From Klebsiella pneumoniae (GTDB lineage Bacteria > Pseudomonadota > Gammaproteobacteria > Pseudomonadales > Azotimanducaceae), in the NCBI GenBank assembly GCA_945861675.1, contig CAMAVY010000008.1:1-46084 (forward strand): 46,084 bases of DNA, given 5' to 3'. Positions 36,783-45,123 of this stretch are shown in pieces (the stretch's first letter is position 1; each line of letters opens with the position of its first letter). Below the pieces are notes generated by a model. That model was not told the DNA's origin. It was given only the letters and a program-made list of their open reading frames with translations, and ran no database searches. Position numbers and translations under genes: made by a program.

Positions 36783-37450
36783 ATGCATGTGGACGTCAGC
36801 CAGTTTCTGCTGGAGCTCTATCGAGCAAGCCGCGAGATTCTGCTCAGCAATTTTCATGGCTGGTGCCTGACACGCCTGCGCACAGCCTGGGGTGACACAG
36901 AACACCGGTGACATCTACACGCGAGGCACTCGACCAGACGCCGATTCATCAAGGTTTTGCCATCAGGCACAACGTCACCTGGTCCATCGGCGCCGTGATC
37001 ATCGACGATATCTCGTCGCTGTACGAACCGATGACGCTATGGCGCCATGATCGAGTGCGCCCCTTCAGCAACGACGAATGCGCCCGCAAGCAGACGTTGA
37101 CGCCGCATCTGGTCGAGGCGCATCGCAACGCATCTGGCCGCACTGGAGCGGCAGCCTGCTGCCTGCGCCGCTCATCAGTGCGGCACAGGCAGAGCAGCGC
37201 CTGACCACCGCAGATTACGTGTTCGCGACACAGCGCATAGACAACACAGACTCATCAGCATTCAAGCCCGTACAGCGTTCGACAAGCTTGCCCCCCCAAC
37301 TGGAAGTCGCGATGCTGTATGCCGAGGCATGACGTAGCAGAAGATCGCGGCGCGCCCGGGCACATCGCCAGCGACCGTGCGGAGCCAGTTTTCTGGACTG
37401 TTCAAGAAGCTTGGCGTGAGCAACAAGCTGGAATGGACGACGACAATCAT
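36783..37450 (+). pseudogene. LuxR family regulator, broken by several frameshifts
   Basis: Pieces of one LuxR-type regulator lie in order in different frames: HVDVSQFLLELYRASREIL from 36783, stopped at 36911; ISSLYEPMTLWRHDRVRPFS and TPHLVEAHRN from about 36990; WPHWSGSLLPAPLISAAQ and LPPQLEVAMLYAEA to 37332; then IAARPGTSPATVR and SQFSGLFKKLGVSNKLE, the HTH recognition region, to about 37433. At least three frame changes and a TGA separate them, so the gene is dead. No single ORF shows this, which is why it is easily missed. Confidence 0.8.
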
Positions 37451-37551
37451 CCTGGCCACGTCGCTCAAGCTTCGTCAGCGCCTCGACGTCGTTCGTCAGC
37501 GTGGCCCGGACTCCGCTTGCAGCGATGAACCTGAGCGTCGCTGCATCAACT

Positions 37552-38130
37552 TCACCGCCGGCAGCCTGACCGATGCAGCGCGTGCGCAATGCCCGCCAGG
37601 TGAGCAAGCGCCGCACTGCGGGCGATGTCTACCGCAGGGTAGAAAGTACTCGCAGTCAAGCTGTCCTTGAGCCAGTTGAATCCCGGCATGCGTTGGAGCA
37701 ACAACCTCACATGCGCCAGCAGCGCGAATACCACCAGCACGACGGTGAACTCATGGCTTACCCGGACGTCGATGGTTTCCGCTGTGTGTGCCATTGCCAA
37801 AGCGAGCTCACGCAGCCGAGGTGCCATGCCCGCGTCCTGATGGCGTTCGTGATGCTGATGCTCGTAGCGATCGTGTTCCGTGTGCTGATGGTCCAGCGGC
37901 ATGACCCACGCTGCGACGCAAACGCATACTGCATCGTCGAGCAGTCGCCAGGCCATAACCCAAGCGCAGCCACGCACTGACCGCACACAGCGCAGTGACA
38001 ATGAACACCAGACCGATGACGACGTGCCATTCCAGAAGGGGCAAACCCGACAACACGATCGTGCGCGCGACGGCGCGCGCGCGCTGCCGAAAGTTCGCCG
38101 GTGGCCTCGACATCGACCAACAGCAGCATG
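37552..38130 (-). pseudogene. Remnant of a membrane protein with a His-rich loop
   Basis: In two minus-strand frames I see hydrophobic helices separated by a histidine-rich stretch: LLEWHVVIGLVFIVTALCAV near 38010, then in the other frame HQHTEHDRYEHQHHERHQ near 37870, and HEFTVVLVVFALLAHVRLLL near 37720, with a stop at 37552. They read like one frameshifted membrane protein whose His-rich loop might bind metal. I cannot name the family. Confidence 0.4.
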
Positions 38131-38375
38131 GTGATGGCGCAATAGCCCATGCTGCGTCGCAGTCGAATCTGCGTCCCCGCTGCCGCGGGCATGTTGTTCA
38201 ACCGCCCCGGAGATCGTTCGTGCCGCTGTCTCCCGATCGCTCTGGTGCGCTCGCGAGCGGACCGAGCCTTCCGCCTCGACGGTGCTTGCGTGCAATCGTT
38301 TCCTTGGCTCGTTTGATAGCCCAATGCTATTAATGCGCCGCCTTCCGCGCCTGATCCGTTCACCCAGGGCCCCGC

Positions 38376-38567
38376 ATGCAGATCGACTATCGCCAGCTTC
38401 GCGCGGCATTGACCGTGCCAGACGAGTTGGCGTTCGGGCGCGCAGCCGAGCGCTTGAACATCAGCCAGCTGGCGACCGATCAGCTGGACCTCGCCACGCT
38501 CATGGGTGCGACGGTGACACGGGGCGCTTGTCAATGCGCCGTGCAGCGCATGAGCTGTAGACCGTGA
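38376..38567 (+). pseudogene. 5' remnant of a LysR family regulator
   Basis: The ATG at 38376 starts MQIDYRQLRAALTV, then DELAFGRAAERLNISQ, the first 31 or so residues of a LysR winged HTH. After NISQ the similarity stops and unrelated sequence leads to a stop at 38567. The effector domain and half the HTH are missing. It directly precedes the MFS gene, whose original regulator it may have been. Confidence 0.72.
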
Positions 38568-39775
38568 CACGAGAGCTCCGCGCCTATCTGCTCGCCAACG
38601 TGGCCTTCCTGGTACCCAGCGGGCTCGTGACGATCGTCTTTCCCTGGCTCATCGTCGTGGCCCTGCACGAACCGCCGGAGCGCGTAGGGCTTGCGCAGAT
38701 GATCTCGCAGCTACCCGCGTTGTTCCTGCTGCTGTTTGCGGGTTGGGTGGCAGACCGCATGGAGCAGCGGCGCATCCTCATCGTCACGCAGGTGCTGGTG
38801 GCGCTGGCTCAACTGGGCATTGCAGTGCTGTTGATCACCAAAACGCTGACATTCAACTCGCTGCTGGCGCTGGCACTGCTTGCCGGCATTGCCGGTACGT
38901 TCTCCGGGCCGCCGCGCGATGCAATGCTCAGCCGCGTGGCCGGCGCGCACATCCAACGGGCCGTCATCCTGATCATCGGGCTGCAGTTCGGCGCGCAGAT
39001 CGTGGGCTACGTACTCGCAAGCTTCACCGACAGCATCGGCCCGACGGTGTTGCTGCTTGTTGCAGCGGCGATGTTCGCGCTGGCATCAGTGCCGTGCGCG
39101 CAGCTGCCCGACAGTCGTCCTGTGCGCAGCGGCGTCACGAGTCTGTTTGCCGAGATCGGCACGGGCCTGCGCGTCGCGCTTCGCTCCGAGCGCATTCGTC
39201 CCGCGCTGATCCTCACCTTTGCGCTGGGCATGTTCTTCGTCGGCAGCTTCGTGGTGCTGTTGCCGCTGATCATTCGCGACGTGTATCACGGCGGCGCAAC
39301 TGATCTCTCCATTGCCTTCGGCGCCAACATGCTGGGCACGCTGGTCGTCATCGGCGTGCTGATGCGCAGAGGCCCCGTGCAGCGTCAGGGCCGCGCCTTC
39401 ATGCTGTCGCTGGTGTTCGGCAGTGTCGTACTGTCGCTGCTCGCGCTGCGCCCGCCATACTGGGCATTCTTCGCGTTGTGTTTCGTGTGGGGGCTGGGTG
39501 GTGGTCTGACCATGACCATGGGCCGCAGCATCGTGCAGGAAGCCGCGCCACCCGAACTGAGCGCACGCCTGCTGTCGATCTACGCGTTTGCGATGAGTGC
39601 CGGCATGCCCATCGGATCGCTCGCAATTGGCTATGCCGCAAAGGCCTGGGGCACGCTGAACGCAGCGCTGTTTCCCAGCCTCGGCATGATGGCGACCGTG
39701 CTGCTGGTGCATCTCACTTCGAGCAGCTGGCGGCAGCTGCCACTGAACGCCGCGCCACATGGCGAACCGGCATGA
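38564..39775 (+). CDS. MFS transporter
   Basis: A 403-residue inner-membrane protein with about 11-12 hydrophobic helices. The MFS loop 2-3 signature appears as GWVADRMEQRRILI, and AGIAGTFSGPPRDAMLSRV follows in helix 4-5, as in MFS_3 exporters. The start is a GTG at 38564 inside the end of the LysR remnant, with a poor SD; no better start precedes the first helix. The substrate is unknown. It is followed by a sulfotransferase gene 71 bp later. Confidence 0.85.
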   Translation: MTRELRAYLLANVAFLVPSGLVTIVFPWLIVVALHEPPERVGLAQMISQLPALFLLLFAGWVADRMEQRRILIVTQVLVALAQLGIAVLLITKTLTFNSLLALALLAGIAGTFSGPPRDAMLSRVAGAHIQRAVILIIGLQFGAQIVGYVLASFTDSIGPTVLLLVAAAMFALASVPCAQLPDSRPVRSGVTSLFAEIGTGLRVALRSERIRPALILTFALGMFFVGSFVVLLPLIIRDVYHGGATDLSIAFGANMLGTLVVIGVLMRRGPVQRQGRAFMLSLVFGSVVLSLLALRPPYWAFFALCFVWGLGGGLTMTMGRSIVQEAAPPELSARLLSIYAFAMSAGMPIGSLAIGYAAKAWGTLNAALFPSLGMMATVLLVHLTSSSWRQLPLNAAPHGEPA

Positions 39776-39846
39776 AACGCGATGCTGCGGTGACGCAGAC
39801 GGGCATTGCGTAAGCACCAGCAATTCGGCCCAGGGGGACACCAATC

Positions 39847-40803
39847 ATGTCGACAGAGCCTGCGCATCGCGCACGCAGCATGGCGGAGATGGGGTCGATG
39901 CAGGCAGGCATGATGCCGTTCGACGACGTCGTCGCGTCGATCAAGGCATACAGCCCGCGCGCCACCGACATCATCATTTCGCCGTTCGGCAAGTGCGGCA
40001 CGACCTGGCTGCAGCAGACCTTCCACACGTTGCGCACGCGCGGCGACATGGCGTTCGACGACATCTCCCGCGTTGTGCCGTGGATCGAGACGGCGCGCGC
40101 GCTGAGCTTGGATATCAATGCAGCGCAGCGCGCCGAGCCGCGCGGCTTCAAGAGCCATGTGCCCTACGACGCGATGCCGAAGGGCGCGAAGTACGTGGTG
40201 TCACTGCGCAACCCGAAAGATCAGCTGGTGTCGATGTACCGGTTCATGGAGGGTTGGTGGCTGCAGCCCGGCACTGTGTCCATCACCGAGTTTGCGCAGG
40301 CGAATCTGGCGCGGCTTGGTGAGGGTCACCACTACTTACATCATCTCGTCAGCTGGTGGCAGCAGCGCGACAATCCGAACGTGCTGTTGATTTCCTATGA
40401 GCACATGACGGCCGACCCGGTCACCAGCCTACGCAAGCTGGCCGACTTCTGTGGCATTGCGCTCGACGATGCACTGCTCGCATTGGCGCTCGAACGCTCC
40501 TCGCTGAGCTACATGCTGCAGTACAAGGATCGCTTCGACGACGCCATGATGCGAAAGCTTTCGGAGCGCACCTGCAACCTGCCGGCCGGCAGCGACTCAG
40601 CGAAGGTGCGCAAGGGCGGCGTAGCGATGTTGCCTCGCAGCGTGTGTCCGTCCGGAAGTGCCCGGTATGCTCGGCACCGCGAGATCGTTGGGCAGTTGTC
40701 TACACGCATTCCTCTACACACTTTCCTCTCTACACATCCGGGGGTACACGATGAGCGAGCACACGAATTTCTGGCCGCAGGCGCCGGGCCTGCAGCACGC
40801 TGA
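39847..40803 (+). CDS. Sulfotransferase family protein with irregular C-terminus
   Basis: A 318-residue PAPS-dependent sulfotransferase (Sulfotransfer_1 type). The 5'-phosphosulfate loop is FGKCGTTWLQQ near residue 48, and the 3'-phosphate motif is YVVSLRNPKDQLVSMYRF. FKSHVPYDAMP holds the catalytic His region; LLISYEHM and LRKLADFCGI follow. The C-terminal KVRKGGV should lead to a GxW/K loop, but from about 40620 the similarity breaks: DVASQRVSVRKC lies in another frame, and RYARHREIVG returns in this one. The frame then runs 53 bp into the next gene. The 3' end has probably suffered two small indels, which may disable PAPS binding. Confidence 0.78.
   Translation: MSTEPAHRARSMAEMGSMQAGMMPFDDVVASIKAYSPRATDIIISPFGKCGTTWLQQTFHTLRTRGDMAFDDISRVVPWIETARALSLDINAAQRAEPRGFKSHVPYDAMPKGAKYVVSLRNPKDQLVSMYRFMEGWWLQPGTVSITEFAQANLARLGEGHHYLHHLVSWWQQRDNPNVLLISYEHMTADPVTSLRKLADFCGIALDDALLALALERSSLSYMLQYKDRFDDAMMRKLSERTCNLPAGSDSAKVRKGGVAMLPRSVCPSGSARYARHREIVGQLSTRIPLHTFLSTHPGVHDERAHEFLAAGAGPAAR
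40699..40739. repeat. Imperfect 14-bp tandem repeats before the dienelactone-hydrolase gene
   Basis: TCTACACGCATTCC, TCTACACACTTTCC and a shifted TCTCTACACATCCG run head to tail, ending about 11 bp before the ATG at 40751. They overlap the decayed end of the sulfotransferase frame. Confidence 0.75.
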
Positions 40804-41641
40804 GGTGCCACTGCACTTTCGCGGCAAGGACTATCTTGGCCATCTGGTCGCGCCGCCCGCCAGCGCGGGCCCGCGGCCACTGGTGCTCGTCATCCACAAC
40901 TATGCGGGCCTCAAGTTTTTCGATGTGGATCAGGCTGAGTACCTTGCCCGGCTGGGCTACGTGGGCCTCGCGATCGACGTATATGGCGACAAGATCAGCC
41001 CGGAGGAACGCTTGTGGTCGACCGATAAGGAAAAGCTGCAGACGCACATGCGCAAGTCTTTCTCGGCAATGGCTTCGCTGGATCACGACCATGAGCTGTT
41101 CCGCGCCATTCTGGAAGCATGGCTCGATCTCGGGCTGCGCCAGTCATGCGTGGACGCCACGCTTGCGCCGGTGGCGATCGGCTACTGCTTCGGCGGCGTC
41201 GCAGTGCTCGAAGCCGTGCGCGGCGGATTGAATCTGTCAGGGGTTGTGTCGTTCCACGGTCTGCTGCAAACCGGCGAGGACGGTGCGCCGGCCAGCGTCG
41301 GCATCGAGCGGCCAGCGCTGAAGCGCTGCGAGAACCGTTACAACACACGCACCATCGTGCGCATCGAGAACGGTGCAGACGATCCATACGTGCTGGCCGA
41401 CAACCGCGCCCGCTTCTTCGAGGAGATGAACGCGGCAGGCGTTGACTGGAGTTTCCACGACTACGCGCGCACGCCGCACGGCTTCGCGCTGCCGCCGACG
41501 CTCGGGCCGCCGGGCGCGCTGCACGCGTCCAGCGATCGTCGCTCCACCGTGGCCATGCTGAGCCTGCTGCGCGAGGTCTTTCCCAACGTGCCGCAGGCGC
41601 CGGTGCAGTTCAATGCGGCAGGTACCCGCATTCCCGTCTGA
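40751..41641 (+). CDS. Dienelactone hydrolase family protein
   Basis: A 296-residue alpha/beta hydrolase. The nucleophile is C146 in AIGYCFGG, the Cys typical of dienelactone hydrolases rather than Ser. The Asp is in ENGADDPYVL and the His in TPHGFALP. VLVIHNYAGLKFFDVDQAEY forms the oxyanion region. The family opens dienelactone in chlorocatechol breakdown, though many members act on other lactones or esters. The ATG at 40751 is chosen because the upstream frame lacks similarity. The protein is about 60 residues longer than classical DLH, mainly in the middle and C-terminus. Confidence 0.88.
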   Translation: MSEHTNFWPQAPGLQHAEVPLHFRGKDYLGHLVAPPASAGPRPLVLVIHNYAGLKFFDVDQAEYLARLGYVGLAIDVYGDKISPEERLWSTDKEKLQTHMRKSFSAMASLDHDHELFRAILEAWLDLGLRQSCVDATLAPVAIGYCFGGVAVLEAVRGGLNLSGVVSFHGLLQTGEDGAPASVGIERPALKRCENRYNTRTIVRIENGADDPYVLADNRARFFEEMNAAGVDWSFHDYARTPHGFALPPTLGPPGALHASSDRRSTVAMLSLLREVFPNVPQAPVQFNAAGTRIPV

Positions 41642-41695
41642 TACGGCGGATTGCGGCGCGGCGGCGGCGCGGGGGGCCGTCGCCGCGAGAGCTGC

Positions 41696-42754
41696 TTAAA
41701 CCAACGCCGGCAGCACCTCGTCGATGAACAACTGCAGCGTGCGGCGCGCTTCCGCAAACGTCATGTCGCCTGTCGGCAACTGCAGCACGATGTAATCGCA
41801 CAGACCCGTGTCGGCATAGGCACGCAGTCGGTCACGCACTTGCGCCGGCGTGCCGGAATTGGCGGTGAGGGTTGGCAGCATTGCATCGCCGCCTGGCGCC
41901 ATCAGCGCTGCTGCACCTCGCGCGAGTGGATTCATCGCCGCTTCCGCCTGCTGCTCGTCGAGCGCAAGGCGATCATTCACATGCACGTTGACCACCCGGC
42001 GCATGAGGCCCTTCCAACCGCGCGCCGCGATGGCGCGGGCTTCGGCTTCGTCGTGCGAGATGGCCAACAGCTCTGTGCTGCCGATGCGCGGTCGCGCGCC
42101 GGGTGCATCGGCGCGCACTGCGGCGCCTGCGTGTTCCTGCCATGCGTTGTGATAAGCCGTATGCGCTTCGCGCGGTATCTGCCCGGGCCACATGAGATTC
42201 AAGCCGAACTTGCCCGCCACCAGCGGATTGCCTGGATACCAGAACGGCGGATTCGGCTGTTGAAACGGCGTCATGCAGATGTCGATGTCGGGAAAGGCAT
42301 GGAAGCGACAGCCTGCACTGCTGACACGCCCCGTGCGCAGCCCTTGCAGCACCAGCGCCAGTGCTTCCTCGAAGCGCGCGTGCGACTCAAACCAATTGCC
42401 CTCGAACCAGAAGTGCTCGATGGCTGAAATTCCCCGCCCGACGCCGTACTCAAGACGTCCGCCGGTGAGTTGATCGAGTTGACAGATGTCCTCGACCACG
42501 CGCAGCGGATGATGCAGCGGCAGGATCTTCACCATCGGTCCCAGGTGGATCTGTTTCGTGGCTTCCGCAGCAGCCGCGAGGAATATCTCCTGGTTCGGCG
42601 CCTGACAAAGATCGGAGCCGTGATGTTCGGCAAGGAAATAGGCTGCGAAGCCCGCGGCATCCGCCAACTTCACAAGCTCGATGCGATCGCGCAGCAACTG
42701 GTGCAGTGAAGTGCCGGGAATGCCTTCGATGTGGTCGAAAATGGCGAACTGCAT
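41696..42754 (-). CDS. LLM class flavin-dependent oxidoreductase (luciferase-like)
   Basis: A 352-residue TIM-barrel flavoprotein of the bacterial luciferase family: QFAIFDHIEG, YFLAEHHGSDLCQAPN, IHLGPMVKILPLHHPLRVVE, and GGRLEYGVGRGISAIEHFWF. These are reduced-FMN (or F420) monooxygenases; the substrate is unknown. The start is probably the ATG at 42754; a GTG at 42784 would add ten residues. Three 15-bp repeats lie upstream in its leader. It converges on the dienelactone-hydrolase gene. Confidence 0.9.
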   Translation of the reverse strand: MQFAIFDHIEGIPGTSLHQLLRDRIELVKLADAAGFAAYFLAEHHGSDLCQAPNQEIFLAAAAEATKQIHLGPMVKILPLHHPLRVVEDICQLDQLTGGRLEYGVGRGISAIEHFWFEGNWFESHARFEEALALVLQGLRTGRVSSAGCRFHAFPDIDICMTPFQQPNPPFWYPGNPLVAGKFGLNLMWPGQIPREAHTAYHNAWQEHAGAAVRADAPGARPRIGSTELLAISHDEAEARAIAARGWKGLMRRVVNVHVNDRLALDEQQAEAAMNPLARGAAALMAPGGDAMLPTLTANSGTPAQVRDRLRAYADTGLCDYIVLQLPTGDMTFAEARRTLQLFIDEVLPALV

Positions 42755-42816
42755 CGGCACGCGGGGACCCCTGTTCTTTCTCACGTTATCGGGGCGCCGA
42801 CAGTACGAGGCCCAGT

Positions 42817-42861
42817 ATCAAACGGAGAAGCATCAAACGGACAAGCATCAAGCACACAAGC
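42817..42861. repeat. Three 15-bp tandem repeats in the leader of the LLM gene
   Basis: ATCAAACGGAGAAGC, ATCAAACGGACAAGC and ATCAAGCACACAAGC, head to tail, between the hotdog-protein gene and the LLM gene, both on the minus strand. Confidence 0.85.
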
Positions 42862-42892
42862 AACCATCAACCAGGCAGTGCACGACACACGC

Positions 42893-43732
42893 TCAGGTTG
42901 AATCCTTCATGAAGCGCAGCAGCATGCGGTGGCTGGCGATCAGCCTGCCCTGCTCGTCGCGGGCACTCGAATCGAACCAGAAGCCTTCGGTCTTCGGGCT
43001 GTCGGTCAGCGCGATTACTTCGGCGTCCACCAGATACTCGCGGTCGAGCAGCAGCGGGCCATCGTGCAGCGCAACTTCAATCGCACCGAACAAACCAACT
43101 GCCTTGCCGACCTTGGCACGCCAGATGGCAGTGGGCACACCCCACAGAAGATCGACGATGGACGACGGCGCAGCAACGATGCCGCCCCAACGATTTTGTG
43201 CCGACGCGTACTCAGGAATCGGATCGCTGATCCAGTTGCGGGCAATACGCCCCAGTTGTTTCTCGCTGCTCAGGAAGTGTTTCTCGTGAACGTGATTGCC
43301 CAGGCCCAGATCGCGCAACAGCAACATGGACCCAGCGGCCGCAGGCCGTAGATCGCGCGTACGTAGTTCGCTGCCGCTGTGATCACCCAGCGACGCGGTG
43401 CCCGACATCACTTCCATGCCGTCATCGCGATGCATGGCCGCGCGTACCTGCCGCCGGCCCGCGGGCGCTTCCACACTGACACGCACGGACTCACCGTCGA
43501 TGGTTGCATTGCGGAAGTACATCGACAGTGCGCCGCGTTCCAACCACGCATCACCGAACACCTTGCGCAGCACCGGCACGAACTGGTCCATGTGAATGTT
43601 GCCGGCGACCGTGCCGCCGCGGAAACCAAGCTTCGTTGCGGTGGCATCGTCGTGAATGCCGCCGACCGCATCTGCGCTCCAGTTGCGTCCCTGCCAGAAG
43701 CCGCCCGTGATCATCTCGTGTGCTGCGGTCAT
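42893..43732 (-). CDS. Hotdog-fold (MaoC/thioesterase-like) protein
   Basis: A 279-residue protein whose first half looks like a MaoC-type hotdog: LGFRGGTVAGNIHMDQFVPV on the long helix, LERGALSMYFRNATIDGE, then VRVSVEAPAGRRQVRAAMHR as the following strands. The second half (WISDPIPEYASAQNRWGG, LFGAIEVALHDGPLL, RLIASHRMLLRFMK) could be a second hotdog repeat. Hydratase or thioesterase activity on an acyl-CoA is possible, but no catalytic Asp/His pair is certain apart from D54 or H52 in the helix. It is divergent from the DUF7064/7065-like gene across 137 bp. Confidence 0.6.
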   Translation of the reverse strand: MTAAHEMITGGFWQGRNWSADAVGGIHDDATATKLGFRGGTVAGNIHMDQFVPVLRKVFGDAWLERGALSMYFRNATIDGESVRVSVEAPAGRRQVRAAMHRDDGMEVMSGTASLGDHSGSELRTRDLRPAAAGSMLLLRDLGLGNHVHEKHFLSSEKQLGRIARNWISDPIPEYASAQNRWGGIVAAPSSIVDLLWGVPTAIWRAKVGKAVGLFGAIEVALHDGPLLLDREYLVDAEVIALTDSPKTEGFWFDSSARDEQGRLIASHRMLLRFMKDST

Positions 43733-43869
43733 GTCGTGCCCCCATCGAACATTGTCTGACGTCGTCCAGGACTATCCGCCGAATGGCGCATGGAAGGCTA
43801 CACACTGCTGGTATCCACAGGTCGTCGCGGCGGACAATTCCCAGGCATTCCGTCAAACGAGCACAGCGC

Positions 43870-44955
43870 ATGAGTCAGCACGCTTCGAGTGGTACAGCCT
43901 CAATCAATACTGCCGACGAGCAGATGCACCCGATCGGCGCCGGTCATGCATGGAGCGAGAGTTACTACTTCAACTTCGTGGACCCCGCGACCAAGCTGGC
44001 CATGTTCACGCGCATGGGCTTTCGCCCGGGTGATCGCTGGGCCGACGGGCTGCATGCCGTGTACCTCGGTGGCGATCGCGTTGCGTTCACGTATTCGCGC
44101 CGCGAGATCGGCGCCGATCTGACGGCCTACAACGGCAACCTTGAGGTAGGCGGTCTGCGCCTGGACTGCATCGAACCGTTCGGACACTGGCGTATCCGCT
44201 ACGAGGGACCGGCCCAGGACATCGCCGACGCGGCGATCCTGCTCGAGCGCAGCAAATCCAGACCCGAGGGCTGGTTCAAGCCAGCCACGCTGCAGATGAG
44301 CGTGGACTTCAAAGCGTTGAGCGCGCCGCACTACAGCGCTCAACCGGCCGACGGGCCAACCGATCGCGGTCACTTCGAACATACCGGTGAGGTGACGGGC
44401 GAGATCAGCATTGGCGGTGTGACCCATCGCGTGCAGGGCTACGGTGTGCGCGACAAGTCCTGGGGCCCGCGGGACTGGGGACAAGGCGCCGCCTCCATGA
44501 AAACAGACGTCGGCAGCAAGAAAATAGACACCGCCGGCCAGGCTGCAGCGGCGACGCCAGCATCAGCCAACGCACCCGCACCCTTCGTCAACTGGTTCTC
44601 AATGAACTTCGGCCCGGACCTCGCACTGGGCGGCGCCTGTGGCCGCACCGCTGACGGTGAATTGCGCGGTGCCGGCTGGATACTGCGCGACGGCGTCAAT
44701 GAAGACCTTGAGGATGTGCGCATCGAGAGTCGCTACAAGCCGGGCTCCATCCTGCATACCGACATCCGGCTCACAGGTCGCAGCGCAAGCGGCAGAGCCA
44801 TTGCCGTAGACGGGCGCATCCTCACCATCTGCCCCACCAAGATTCCAATGCCGGGCGGCGCCACGTTCGTGAACGAAGGGCTTGCGCAGTTCAGCACAGA
44901 GGGCCGCACCGGTTTCGGCATCAGCGAACACTGGCATATGGTGCAGGGGACCTGA
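43870..44955 (+). CDS. Hypothetical DUF7064/DUF7065-like beta-sandwich protein
   Basis: A 361-residue soluble protein with no signal peptide. SESYYFNFVDPATKLAMFTR, WADGLHAVYLGGDRVAFTYS and HWRIRYEGPAQ begin a two-part all-beta protein resembling the lipocalin-like pair called, I believe, DUF7064/DUF7065, common in steroid and terpene degraders. VQGYGVRDKSWGPRDWG marks the conserved middle. An Ala/Pro-rich insert (TAGQAAAATPASANAPAP) is a likely linker. The function is unknown. The ATG at 43870 begins just before the similarity. Confidence 0.6.
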   Translation: MSQHASSGTASINTADEQMHPIGAGHAWSESYYFNFVDPATKLAMFTRMGFRPGDRWADGLHAVYLGGDRVAFTYSRREIGADLTAYNGNLEVGGLRLDCIEPFGHWRIRYEGPAQDIADAAILLERSKSRPEGWFKPATLQMSVDFKALSAPHYSAQPADGPTDRGHFEHTGEVTGEISIGGVTHRVQGYGVRDKSWGPRDWGQGAASMKTDVGSKKIDTAGQAAAATPASANAPAPFVNWFSMNFGPDLALGGACGRTADGELRGAGWILRDGVNEDLEDVRIESRYKPGSILHTDIRLTGRSASGRAIAVDGRILTICPTKIPMPGGATFVNEGLAQFSTEGRTGFGISEHWHMVQGT

Positions 44956-44974
44956 CGGGGCCGCTGCCGCCCCG
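44956..44974 (+). terminator. Short GC hairpin after the DUF7064/7065-like gene
   Basis: CGGGGC and GCCCCG pair across a 7-base loop immediately after the stop codon. There is no T-tract; weak evidence for termination. Confidence 0.25.
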
Positions 44975-45123
44975 CCCGGCTGCGCCCGCAGACGCCGCGA
45001 CCCGTGAACCCCCTCTGGCATACTCGGCGCCTTCGCTGAACCGCTGCGGGCTGTGCGTCCGCCAAACACGCGTCGACCCACCCACCTGCGGTCGGCGCGC
45101 CTCCGTCCGACCGGGAGCAGACC

